From Nymphaea colorata (Eukaryota; Streptophyta; Magnoliopsida; Nymphaeales; Nymphaeaceae): DNA of 64,000 bases. The stretch is from NCBI RefSeq assembly GCF_008831285.2, contig NC_045139.1, forward strand, positions 15,234,354 through 15,298,353. The letters run 5' to 3'. Positions 26,201 through 37,430 of this stretch are shown here, in pieces. Every line of letters starts with the position of its first letter. The first letter of the stretch is position 1. A program made the position numbers and the translations under genes. Under the pieces are notes generated by a model. The model saw nothing but the letters and a program-made list of their open reading frames with translations. It was not told the DNA's origin and made no database searches.

Positions 26201-29200
26201 ACTGACCATTTTAAATGTGCACATAACTAAACTATCTTTAATTCAAAAAATTTATATATAAATATAAATAAGGCTACTAAACAGTTAAATAACTATGTAA
26301 CAAATGATTTACAAACATATATACACACACATATATCTACACCCTCGCCACACCCACACCTAAATTTTTTTGCTAAGTTGCTGCATTCTTACCTCACCCA
26401 GCACTCAAGTGACAAAGTTCCCAACCCATGTTTGACCAAATGAAGATTGAAGATGAATGAATGCTTCATATAGGTCATAACAGCAACACATGATTAAGTA
26501 AACAAAAATCTGTACCAAAATCTCAGCCTCCATTCATAATACACAAAGTCAGAATTAAAGACAAGCCGAAGAACCTAAGGTTTATGCCCGAAATATAACA
26601 AGGCCTTGCCAACTCCAAAGAGTCTTCCAGTAATCTTACACAAGGGAAAATGATGGTGTTGCATAATGCTTATTTTCCTGAGGAAAAAAATATAACAGAA
26701 AAAAGGCACAAGGTTCAACATGGCCAACCATTCTGCAAATTGTCATTAATACGAAAGTTTATGTTTTAAAATATGAAACCCAACACAAGCAATCAAAGCA
26801 GCTTTATTACCTGCCTTTTAAGCATGATAGCATAAAATAGAGATGCCAAGACCTACAGGCTACAGCTATGAAAAAGTGCACAGGTCAATTAAAACACAAC
26901 TAAGTGGAACAGTCTGAAGGCAACATCCACAGCCTACATTTCACCAACAACTAACTTGTGCAAGATGTAGTCAAATAAGAAGTTGATATATAACAGTTGC
27001 AAACGTCAACATCACAAGATCAACAAATCAGTGCCCAAAACAAAGATTTTCATATATCCATAAAGCATCTAGATGAAACTTATGGTACTAAGAAGAGTGG
27101 CTTCTGGAGGGTTGCTATGAAACATGGGTGCGGCTGGCGGACTAGCGTCAGTGTCGACTCGGCCCGACATGGGTTTGAGTGCGGACACGTTAGCCTGCCG
27201 CGTCGGACCCCTTGGCCATATCAGACCTGTGCCCGTCCATCTGCGAGAGATGGTCAACGCTGACCGGGTACATCTATGTCCTCTAGTTCCAAAACTCCTC
27301 CTTGACTTCTACACCCGCGCATCCATAATTTTGAATTTGGTCCGCACCCGCACCCACACCATACCCATGTGACATACGAGGGTTGCCATCAAACGGAAAA
27401 TTCAGCACCATGCTCTAACAAAAATTCAGCAAGTCCAAACCAATTTTACTACTAATGGAACCAGGCCATGTCTTTTTCAGTAACTTCCAAAAAGAGCATG
27501 ATTTGCAGGAGACCAATAAATTGACCAAGGACATTACATCTTAACAGGACAGAAGCCTTTGCTCTTATTTGTCCATAAAAAGGAACGATCAATTGGCAGA
27601 TAAAAGTGAGATATGCCCATCTAAACCAAAATGGATGATAAAAATGACTTTACCATAATTGTGAATTTTATGAGAACTATCACCTGTTGAACATAATGGA
27701 TAACCGGAGCAGATTGTCGAGCATTTCCCCATACTTAAACGACACATAAGATGAAGCCTCACATTGTGTTCTGATTCACTATTACGTTGCAGCTAGTCCA
27801 AAACAGTTACTTAACCCAATAAGAGAACAGAATATGTTCTTTCATAAACATAGGGCAAAGATTCAAACACTCATGAAAGATCAGGTGTGGATAAGCTGCT
27901 GCAAATTCAATTTACAGTTGACCAACTTCAGATGTTCTAATTTATTAGAAAAGCTCACCTACTCGAAGTAAATCAACAGCAGCTTAGAACTAACAAGAGG
28001 AAATGATATCAATATTACCTTAAAAAGTTATTGATAAACAGTGTACGGAATGTCTTTTTTTTCCTCTTCCCTTCCTTATGTGCCTAAACTTCATTGACAT
28101 GTAGAGACCTTCTCTTTGATACTCTCTTCATTTATGGATGCAAAATTCTTTTCCTTGTTATGGAATATAGCCCAGAATATTTGTGGTAATTGCTATGAAC
28201 AGGACCATTCTTGCCCCTATTTTGCATTTGTTGTGGCAACATGTCCTCGCACCCCAAGTTCAAAAGTGAAAAATGAGCAGGATTATTGTACAAAAAATTG
28301 ATTTACAGTGCTTTCTTTGGCTCATTGGGCTTTTCCTTTTTTTGCCTTCCATTGTTGTTTTGTCTCATGTAAACTTGTACAATGTAATAACAGGCATTAA
28401 TGCCTGCCAAAGTGGAAACGCTGGCAATATCAGCTATTCCTAAATTTTACACTTGGACATCAGCATTTGAGTTCAAGCACATAGATTATTCGGATAAGGA
28501 GCTATACAATAGAATTAACTTCATGGTATTTCCCTTAGTTGTCAAGGCGTCTAGACACGCCTGGCCTAAAAAGGCATCCAATATCTAGCAGACTTTTATT
28601 CTCTTACTAACACTTCAGTTCTTTGAGAGCTCTTCTGTAATCAAGTCATATCTAGCTAAACTTAGTTGCCATAATCAAGAATTGCATTTAGTCTGTAAAT
28701 GAAGATGAAGAAATTTATCAATATTTAACAAACTTTTACTCTGTTACTTCTGTACTGAATATTTGATTACCATGAATTGATAAGTATGTGCATCAACGAG
28801 GATTTTTACAACATGGTAATTTAGGAAATGTTATGCTTCATGTGTGACTATCATCCAATGTTGTCACTGGCCGTATCATCTACATAGTTCATATTGTTTC
28901 TTTGCAGCTTTAACATCAGACTATGTGGAAGTGAGGTCTGCACATATTTCTCTGATTACTAGACATGCATAAGCAAGAGAAACTGGTGGCCTTTTTACCA
29001 TAAACCTAGGTTTAACATGGGTAAGAAGGCTGGCATAGGTTCCATAAAATATGTTTTAGAGCACATAAGATATATACAGAAATTCATGGTTTTATAAAAT
29101 ATGTACTTAACGTATGGCTGGAATTTCCACTAGAGGAGTTGATATAGAATATAATTAACGTACAGTAAATTGTACTTAAAGAACAGAAATTATATAATAT

Positions 29201-32200
29201 AACTGCATATAATATAAGTATATACGGTATAACAGTGCATAATAAAATTAGAGGACTTAATTTGAAGGGAAGATGACATTTCACCTTCCCATGGACTAGG
29301 CGTGCTAGCGCCTAGTCCAGCCTAGGCATCAGTCTAACACCTGTCGCCTAAGTGATGGACTTAGAAGACAGGTGTGGACTCACGCCTAAGCAACGCCTAG
29401 GCATGGACTAGTCCACGCCTTAACAACAAAGGTATTTCACCATAAACATTAGAAGAAAAGCATTTGAATAGTCTGCAACCATTTGAAGGACAAGAGAAAG
29501 AGGTTACTTAGGGCCAAGGTATTTATGGCAGCGACTCCTAGTGTATAGAAGTTGGACAACAAAAAGGGGAATAACAAAATGAAAATAAAATAGGAGAGGG
29601 GACCATTAGCTCACATGAGAACGCTGCCTTTTCCGGTGAACCCTTCGCTTTTCCAGCTGAAAACCCATTCGACTTTGTCAATCCCCTTATCTCATTGTTT
29701 TCTTCCTTTGTTGGCTTTATGTTTCCTCTTTGGGGCTTCTAGACTATGTCACCGGGGGGTGGAGTGATGCTGGTGCAAGTGCAGGTGCAGCAATTTTCAA
29801 ATAAAATTAGGTCCGCATGTGGGGGGTATATATATATATGTTACACTTCATTAATAGTTTAATAGCCTTATCTATATTTAGTCATTATAAATATTTGTAC
29901 TACGACTAGTTTAGTAAGATGTGCATCTAAAATGCTCAGTTTGGCCTTCTTCAGATGAATGCAGCGGACATGTTGTGTTGAGGCCGCACCAGCACCAGCA
30001 CCCGACTTGGGTCGACACAGGTCTGGCAGCTCTTTAGGAGAACCAATGTGGCATTGCTTCTAGAGATGGGTGTCTAAGATAGAAAGAGACGGGAAAGGGT
30101 GGAACCGAGAAGTACAAGGAAGAGGTGAGAGAGAGAGAGACAGAGATGTACGAACAGAGGACAATGAAAGAAGCAAGAAGATACATAGCAAAGACGAGAA
30201 ACCTAATGGAGTTTTGCCGCAGCAAATTTTTCCCACATGGTTTTCTACCCCCCATCCCAAAATGTCTTTTGGGGGTGAAAAAAGGAGGGCCAGATTTTTC
30301 CAAAGTCGTTTCAATGTTGTTTTGCGTGAAACTGGGTTTCCCTGAAACCCAGTTCGCAATCATCCAAACACACCCAAAATGGATTTGGATGGAAAAACAA
30401 GGCTTTGCCTCTCCAAACCCGGTTTGAGGGTGGCATCCAAAGGTGGCAAATAACGTTACTAGTGCTATGCTTTTGGTGTTTTGGCACATTGGTTACTGGT
30501 AACAAGGATCCTAATTTCTAAGTCATTCAAAGTTGAAGCTTGCAACTTGAAACCTTCTACAACAAGCATTTCATAACAAAAAAATAAGATGAATTTTTAT
30601 GTTAAAGATTCATGATTTTTACATGTGCAGGATGCAAATTTATGGTTAATAACACTTCAAACGAGTAGAATAAGATGAATTTCCGTCTTAAGATTCTACT
30701 TATTTACATGGACAACTATATAAAAAATTATGAGTAATATCTTGGAGTAAACCATCAGAACTGGTGCTATATAAAAGTCAATATTAGCTTTTTCACAGTA
30801 GAAATTTATTTCAAAATGAGCATAAAACAACAACCCATCACATAAATTTGAGTACAGCAAGTTATTTGTTTTTTATTTTTCTGAAAAATAGATATGAAAA
30901 TGTCCTCAAGTTATCATGCTTCATGCATTGAACTAGATATCATGCTTCATGCATTGAACTAGATATCATGCTTCATGCATTGAACTGATACACACTTGAA
31001 TACATGCCGCTGACCAAATTTAGATCCGGGGAGAAATCGCTGAGAGCATAATTATATTGTCATACAAAAGAGAAAAAATTATACTAGGAATGATAAGGCC
31101 TGTTTGGGTATTCCCAAACTGCAAGGTGCAGAGGTAGGACATGAAACAAAAATTTGGATGTATGTTTACTAGAAATATGATCAATCACAGCCATGACATC
31201 ATTTGTTCAACTGATATGGAGACCTCGCTAGTCATGTACGGACGCCACCAAGATATCATATGGTCCACAAAGTCACAGCAGTTACAAAACACTCAAGTTC
31301 TATCCCCTTTGTAAAAATGGTAGATTACATGAATCCCCCCATTTACGTGAGGACCTCATAAAATATAAATGAACAAACAAAAAACTAGTAAATAGACATA
31401 ATGCTGTTCATTTAAAAAAGTTTAATTTATTAGTTTATTTATATAGGCCAAAACAAAAAAAATATTAGGCATTTTCGTTCACAGGTGATTCATATGTGCA
31501 TCCTGACCATAATTATCACATCACAGCCAAGTACAGCAAAATAGATACTGTTACTGCTAATTTTCTTACTTCCGAGATGGTGTGACGCCACTACACTACA
31601 CACTGTGATCGCATTCAACCAGGAAACCATAACCAGGCACATGGACTATGAAAGAGAAGTACGAAAATGAAAACCAAATAGCCCGATAAAAAAACACTCA
31701 AATAAGTAAACACAGCATAACCACAAAAAGAAGATTCCACACGAAAAGGTATGTTCATGTCTTCATGATCAGAATCCAACATCAAGAGACACAGACAAAC
31801 GCTATTCAAAAACCAGATTATGACTAAACTTCACGAACTCCATTTGTGAAGTCAGCCTCTTGAAGGCAAACCATGCGTAATTGATATTGCTGATTCTAAA
31901 TGAAACCCAACAAAAGGTTGACATTAAAAAAGGACAGGAGTCCACTTGATAATTTTATTTTCTGTAATTTTCCTTCTCATGGACAACTAACCAACATACT
32001 GCACGTCATCTCTCTCCGACTTTAAGAAAATACTAACTGCTAACAAACTGATTACGATTAAGAAAAAAAACACAAACAACAATTCCAAAACAAGAAGAAA
32101 ATGAAAAGTGAAATCAAGCAAAAAATATGATCCGAGGGACATGTACAAAATTCATCGCATAGCAAAGTTCCAGACGAAGGCAGAACACATTCAATTATGC

Positions 32201-32685
32201 CGACAGTTACACGCAGCAAGCACAATTCTTCGGAGGAATAAAAGAAAACATTAGGAATTCCCTCGTACCTTTAGTGGTCCTCCACGCAATGCCACCAACA
32301 AATAATTTCCTAACAAACAAACAACAACCAGATGCAAAATGAGCGCCCGGAAGATCCCGAGTATATTTTCAGCAATTTACACAATAAAAGGCCAACCCAG
32401 TTACACAGACAAAGACGCATGCCCCACCCAAAAACTACTCCTCCAGAAATCAACGTTCCACATCTACAGGCACAGATTCAAAGGGCAATAAGAAAAATGA
32501 ACTAACCCCGAAGACGCTTCAGATGGAGATCCCATCCGCTTCTCCCCCGCACTGTCCATACCATCCACTCCTTCATCGCACCCGTCCCCCTCGTTCTCCA
32601 CCTGGCGCTCCCCCTCGCCGTCCAAGGCAGGAACTCCCTCGTCCTCGACGCCGTCCCGCGGGTACTCCTCCACCGAGATGTCCAT
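23224..32685 (-). CDS. Two-RRM glycine-rich hnRNP A/B-like RNA-binding protein
   Basis: Exons in transcript order: 32507-32685, 32269-32309, 24308-24471, 24079-24181, 23847-24013, 23224-23766; 398 residues. The first ATG is at 32683-32685. Acidic N-terminus (about 1-59); RRM1 with RNP2 KLFVGGI (about 61-67) and RNP1 RGFGFVTF (about 101-108); linker VEVKRTVPREE; RRM2 with RNP2 IFVGGI (about 151) and RNP1 RGFGFVTF (about 189); then VEIKKAEPK and a 160-residue GGYGG/GYGGG tail that ends HPYGR. The arrangement and the GEITDSVIM and KAEPK motifs match plant RBGD/hnRNP1-like proteins (nearest remembered: Arabidopsis At3g13224). These are nuclear or shuttling proteins for mRNA processing and stress response; the Gly/Tyr-rich tail is a low-complexity domain of the condensate-forming kind. 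Exon 2 is only 41 nt and is followed by a 7.8 kb intron. Telo-box motifs lie upstream. Confidence 0.93.
26086..26417 (-). mobile_element. Mutator-like MITE, copy 2 (332 bp)
   Basis: Left end is TATGTCACCTGGGTGCTCC; reverse complement of the right end is CTTTGTCACTTGAGTGCTGGG. Both sides are flanked by the identical 9-mer ttcccaacc (26077-26085 and 26418-26426). Read on the minus strand, the interior (GTGCACATTTAAAATGGTCAG) aligns with copy 4. AT-rich core, no coding capacity. Confidence 0.85.
27116..27377. mobile_element. Mutator-like MITE, copy 3 (262 bp)
   Basis: Left end TATGAAACATGGGTGCGG; reverse complement of the right end GTATGTCACATGGGTATGG. The perfect 9-bp duplication gagggttgc lies at 27107-27115 and 27378-27386. 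It has subterminal CCGCACCCGCACCC repeats and a GC-richer core than copies 2 and 4. Confidence 0.85.
28533..29430. mobile_element. hAT-like non-autonomous element (898 bp)
   Basis: The left end (CCTTAGTTGTCAAGGCGTC) and the reverse complement of the right end (TTTGTTGTTAAGGCGTGG) share the GTTGTYAAGGCGT core. An identical 8-bp flanking repeat, ggtatttc, lies at 28525-28532 and 29431-29438. Inside the right end are several GCCTAGGC/GGCGTGC palindromic blocks. No transposase frame is visible. An 8-bp duplication is typical of hAT elements. Confidence 0.75.
29744..30055 (+). mobile_element. Mutator-like MITE, copy 4 (312 bp)
   Basis: Left end CTATGTCACCGGGGGGTGG; right end ...TTTAGGAGAACCAATGTGGCATT. 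The perfect 9-bp duplication gcttctaga lies at 29735-29743 and 30056-30064. The interior (GTGCATCTAAAATGCTCAG) and the right-terminal GCAGCTCTTTAGGAG correspond to copy 2 in inverted orientation. Confidence 0.85.
30330..30354. repeat. Near-perfect palindrome (hairpin)
   Basis: Two 11-bp arms (AACTGGGTTTC and GAAACCCAGTT) are separated by CCT. Around it are further inverted pieces (ATCCAAA ... TTTGGAT), so it may be the core of a foldback transposon spanning roughly 30.23-30.44 kb. Confidence 0.7.
30912..30989. repeat. 26-bp tandem repeat, three copies
   Basis: The unit begins TATCATGCTTCATGCATTGA. Copies at 30912-30937 and 30938-30963 are identical; the third (30964-30989) diverges only at its last few bases. 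It lies in the large intron of the RRM gene. Identity between copies implies recent expansion. Confidence 0.95.
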
Positions 32686-32878
32686 CGACGACGGCTCCAC
32701 TCAGTGTCTTCCAAACCCTCAAACAAAGACCACTCGTTCGAATCCTTCTTCCCCTTCTTCTTCTCTCAGAACCCCAAGACTATAAAACCCATGAAGAATA
32801 TGAAGCTCGCGGAGATCAGCGCCCTAAAGGAAATCAATCCCTCTGTAAAACCCCTAAACCCCGACTCTGAGGAACTTC

Positions 32879-32913
32879 TAGGGTTTCGGCGAGGCCGTAA
32901 GCGGAAACCCTAA
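32879..32913 (-). promoter_or_regulatory. Telo-box pair upstream of the RRM gene
   Basis: TAGGGTTT (32879-32886) and AAACCCTAA (32905-32913) lie about 195-230 bp before the start codon. Telo-boxes are frequent in plant promoters of translation and RNA-processing genes. Function here is inferred. Confidence 0.45.
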
Positions 32914-33282
32914 ACTCGAGGGTAGCTCCTTACTATTTTGCACGAAGCCGGAGGGATTTCCGAACTTGCGCGGGTCTTAGCTTCGCCCAAGTATAAAGCA
33001 GAGGGCGAGCCCAACCCGGGGAGGAGACCCACACGCCTACCTCTCTCTGGGCTCCTTCTCCTTCCGTGGAACCACCGGTCCTCTCCTCACGCTGCTGGGA
33101 TTCAATTCATGCACCCGGAAAGCTCTATCTTTACAATCTTTAGTGGGACTTGGGATTCTTCGTTGCTGAAAAACTCAAAAAGGGTAATTGCCTGATGTGG
33201 TCGTTGAAGTGTTTTTGAAATGTGAAAGTATCAGATCCATTATAAATCGAGTCACAATTTTGTCATTTTGTATTTTGCTTTC

Positions 33283-33308
33283 ATATATATATATATATAT
33301 ATATATAT
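33283..33308. repeat. (AT)n microsatellite
   Basis: About 13 AT units in AT-rich spacer. Confidence 0.95.
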
Positions 33309-35090
33309 GAAACATTATATATATATTTGAAACATGTTGGTAGTTATCCAAGAGACATGTGGGTTGGTGTGAGCAATTTGTATAAGCTATTAATTTTACT
33401 TATTTACATATAATTTAAGGTATTAAGGGGTTTGATGATCATCAAAACCCATTTTTGGAAGTGAAAAATGATGTTACTTTCAAAAAGACATTTTAGGTAC
33501 ATTTGGATTATATCCCAAATGAGTTAAACACTCATGAGTCATTTCGGCAAAACTTGTTTTTTAAAAAGAAGTAAATAAAACATATAAATAATTTTTCTCA
33601 AAACTGAATAAAAAATTAATTTTTTACAAAACCAGCTTTCACAAAACCTTTTTTTTTTAATGTGTCCTCTAAACAAGATCTTTCTGTCTTTCATTTTCAT
33701 AGAACGGACAGATGACCGATGGAAAATATAGAGAAGTGTAAAGGGTGAGCCTTCCTATGAGAAGGAAGAACTATAAGTCGTGAGATAAGATCTTTAAAAA
33801 AAATAATTACAAAGGTAACACCTCAAATCAACTTTTAAAAGTTAATAAATTGATGCTCAATTTTTAGATAAAGTTTCAAATAAAACTTTATTTTTTTAAT
33901 ATGAAATGATAAAAGCACCTCCCGTGAAGAATCCTTCATCCTTTGGCCCATAAAAAGATAATTTGACCTTAAAGAGGACTATCTTTATTGTTTTCTCATC
34001 AAAAATTAATGTTAGATCTTTTATAAATGGACAGTGATCTCCTCCTTTCGCAGAAGATACTGTGGTGTTTCCCGTGTTATGGGCATTACACAGAGATCAA
34101 CCTCCCCATTTGCTGTGCCTACTTGTAAACTTTTAAAAAATTGAATGGCGATTTGTTATTTGTTAAACTTTAATCGTCTTTTTAAATTTTTAGTTTTCAA
34201 GAAAAAAAAAACATCATTAGTGGCTTCTCTGAACAAGATTGAGTTCATAAACCTGAGTTGTTTTCATTGACCTCTTGTTATTTTCCAACCCGAGCATGGA
34301 GCTCAAGACCTCAATCTTGAGAGCTTCCTCTTAATAAATGACCATCGGGTTGATCACCATGGCCATCAGCTCATGTGGCCTCTAATACAAATCTAGTGAT
34401 GCAGCAGAAGGATGAATTTATCTAAAAATTAAGTGTTAAACTATTCATCGATCACCGATTGACAGGGATGAACTTATCAATCACCTACATGGAGCAAGCA
34501 CGAATTCTGAAGAAAACCACATTTGTATAGGTTGGCAATCTAAGGAAGCCATTCATTTATGATAATAACTCTGTTATAAGACTCAAATTGAGTTAAAAAA
34601 AAAAAAAGATGATATTGATGATCTTAAGATTGAGAACGTAATTAGCTATTGGATTCTAGATTGTTGTCACACGATCTGTTAATTGGAGTTTCATCTGCTT
34701 TGTACAGCTGAATTTTAAAAAGAGACTCAAAACAATTACAGGATTTTATTCTCAGGACGTTTGATCCACAGCAACACAATTACTTCACATAAGATGACGA
34801 AACCTAATCCAGACTAATGGAAGATAACTCCTGCCATGCTAAACGAAGCTACAAATAACAAGCAAGCGAGACACTACTCAACATGACAAAGCAGCAAGCC
34901 AAACTCCAACAGATCGAACCCTATTGCCGACCAGGTTCTACAACGACCAACAGTGATCAACAATGAACAACAAAACTAATCGACAAGAAGAAGACTGTGC
35001 TACACCTGAGCTGAAGCGTGACAATGATCTGAAGAAACCACTTCTCCTGCAACCGGCCTTTTCTCCTTCCTGGTTCACGTATCTTTGTGT

Positions 35091-35823
35091 TCAGCTCCAT
35101 AAGCAGATTCTTTGAGCTTTTAGAGTTGGGCAATGTGGGTCAAATTCTGCTGTATCATAAGAAGCAGAGCCGGTGGATGATGCTTTGCTCTTCTCAATCT
35201 GTTCTCTATCCTCACCACCTATGACAAGTGCACCTAGATGTGAAATATTGAACGGATACACTTCTTCTGCGAGCTTGGAGAAGAATGCCTTCCTCGCAAG
35301 ATACTCGTATAGAGCCGATAAGTAATGCACCCCGTTGTAGAACATGTATGTGCTTCTATTCTCACATGGGAGGGTTTCTGATGTGCATTCAATTCCACGA
35401 TAGTAAGCGGAGTCAGCACTTCGAATCCTGATAGAACACATGAATTATGCAGAATTAGACGGCTCCCCACTTGTATTTATGCTTTTCTTTAAAGCACTTT
35501 CAATGTCGTTTAGCTTTGCTTGTAAGTTTCTATGATCATTACAATCAATATGTTCAATGCTAGCTCTTGTACCGTTTGTTTCATGCAAAAGGAAAAAAGA
35601 TGAAAGAAAGAAGAACAGAAGTCCAAGTGCTTTCCTAGAGTTTTTTTCTCTTACCCCACAATGAAGGATTCCAAAAGATGTCACTCGTAATGATATAGCT
35701 ATTCACGCAGACAAAAATGGCGTCAGGCATTTCAAGCGTCAGCCCATCTATAGAAGATCTCAAGATATAGCTAAATTCTTCCGCTGCTTCGCTCATGGAT
35801 TCTGCACGCGTTGTCATTGTCAT
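35091..35823 (-). pseudogene. Unrecognised multi-exon coding locus, possibly decaying
   Basis: Three coding-like blocks on the minus strand. Block A (35655-35823) begins MTMTTRAESMSEAAEEF and ends SLW at a GTAAGA donor. A 91-nt pyrimidine-rich intron leads to block M (35445-35563; contains DHRNLQAKLNDIESALKK), which joins A in frame and then meets TAA. Block B (35091-35427; contains YYRGIECTSETLPCENRS and KLAEEVYPFNISHLG) has a good acceptor, CTATCAG|G, and runs to TGA. M and B cannot be joined in frame by a plausible intron, because the gap is too short. So either M is the true end, or the gene is frameshifted. No family recognised. Confidence 0.35.
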
Positions 35824-35874
35824 GCATGTAGTGAAGTCGGCAATCGAGTAGTTGTGGCTCTGGATAACTAAAGT

Positions 35875-35896
35875 CCTCTCTCTCTCTCTCTCTCTC
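35875..35896. repeat. (TC)n microsatellite
   Basis: About eleven TC units, just upstream of the minus-strand coding locus. Confidence 0.95.
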
Positions 35897-36324
35897 GTTC
35901 AAATTTTCTTTTTATGTTGAAATTGCAGTTGTTAGCTTGATAGCTGATCTTTCTAAGAGTTGTAAAGGTTGCTATAGGTTGGAGCCTAGGTCTGGTGCTC
36001 TGGGAAGACATATATGCTTAGAATAAGTTCTCGCTTTGTCAGGTGATCATTCCTTTAAAGATGTTCTAAATGAAAGATCCGGCATATATATGGACAACTT
36101 GTAGAACAATCTGGACAGTGAACTTTCAGTCGAAGTTCAACATGCATGCAACTACTTGATGAAGATCAACATGCCTGTGAACAAAAAATAGGCTATATGT
36201 TGTATAAAAGGATCACACTTGCTATATTGTTAATAAATACTGATGAGTGAAATGCTTCTAGTGGAACTCAACATGTGGGTTTCTTACACCTCAATGCAGA
36301 TTTTTTAACTTTACATTATAACAG

Positions 36325-37430
36325 GTAAGCATCCAACGCAAAGCGAAGCACAACTGTGTACAACTGTTTGAAGGAGAAAGTCCAGGTAACGAGGCAATGA
36401 TACCTTTGTAGTTACAAACTCATCTTTCTTAGATCTCGATTTCCATTTAGCAGCTGGAAGCTTGATACTAGGAAGAAAGTAGTGCAACTCAAAGATGGCA
36501 ATTTCTCAAAATTAGGAATCTTCATTTACACTCATTTTCGCTTTTCAGAGTAGACGTGCTTGAGGGTTTGATATTTACGGAATTCAAGCTAGGTCTTGGA
36601 TCATAGAAAAGAAGCTTATGTTTACATACGATTTCAGTAAGCCCCAAAACTGCGTCATACTGTGTACATGGAATTTTTTCTCAATTTCTTTTCTGATTTT
36701 GCTGGTTCTACATTTATTTATTTTTCTTAGTGCAGTGATTATAGTTGTTGAAAACTGAAGAACATAGCATGTGTGAGCAGTATTGTTTAGTGAGCATAAA
36801 AAGTATTTCATTATACCACTCAATGAGAGGTCTGCCACCCCTTTTCCAGGCCTGCTGTTGATGTATGACACTATCTTTTCTTTGACCAGTGTTTTCTTGC
36901 CTTGATAATAATTTTTCCATAGTGTCCTTCTTGTGTAGGTTTACGAATACATTTATTATATTCTACTTGCGGGTTGAACGATGTCATTGATTTTCTTTAT
37001 GCATGGGGAGGCCAGCATACAGCTATCTACTTTAGAGCTGGGTGTTCTCTTAATGGCTATCCTTATGAATCAGTAAGTGACCGTATGTTTTATCGATTTA
37101 TGATGCCCATGAGTCAGCGTTAATGTCTTGTTGGAGGAAGAATATTACTCTTATCAAATTTCATTGTTACTACAACATCAGTATGTTTGGCAAAAGGCCT
37201 TTCCGAGGCACATTACTTGCTAAATATGTTCACATCCTCAACTAGCAGATATCACCGAGAATAAGAAACCATTTGCAGCAATATCAAACGGACCTGGCAG
37301 CAGTGCAAGATCTCATAAGCCTCTAAAGGAAGATGCTGGTGATGTGGGATCAAAAAGAAGGAAAGAAATAACGATCAAAAGGAAACCACAAAGAATTAAC
37401 AAGGCAAATGTTGACAAGGAATTGACATGA
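36325..37430 (+). pseudogene. Possible 3'-terminal exons of an unrecognised basic protein
   Basis: A 61-nt block (36325-36385) bounded by CAG and GTAACG joins in frame (agt cca g|at atc) to a block at 37249-37430 preceded by CTAGCAG and ended by TGA. The joined reading begins VSIQRKAKHNC, passes FEGESPDITENKKPF, and ends in a strongly basic tail with SKRRKEITIKRKPQRINK, like a nuclear-localisation tail. Upstream, the same strand has a frame at 35930-36190 interrupted by two stops. This may be a gene relic or the end of a gene whose front I could not find. Confidence 0.25.

Larger units (their letters stand above)
24472..32268 (-). other. 7.8 kb transposon-rich intron 2 of the RRM gene
   Basis: The donor (AAAG|GTACGAG at 32268) and acceptor (ATTCCAG|A at 24472) join RRM1 in frame between TTK and ETFTEHF. 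The interior contains three Mutator-like MITEs (26086-26417, 27116-27377, 29744-30055), an 898-bp hAT-like element (28533-29430), a strong palindrome (30330-30354) and a 26-bp triplicate repeat (30912-30989). I found no credible nested gene or extra coding exon. Confidence 0.85.
32686..35090. other. Upstream region of the RRM gene, then AT-rich spacer
   Basis: Telo-box motifs lie at about 32879-32913, next to the RRM-gene start. From 33.2 kb the sequence is very AT-rich with an AT microsatellite (33283-33308) and homopolymer tracts. I see no gene. Confidence 0.6.

Noticed and set aside
30034..30505. Overlapping frames of 90-150 codons on both strands
   Set aside because: They run over the foldback-like segment and the end of a MITE; inverted repeats create paired open frames.
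35930..36190. Plus-strand coding-like frame starting VSLIADLSKSCKGC
   Set aside because: Two in-frame stops and no intron that removes them. The length is within chance for this composition, so it was not annotated separately.
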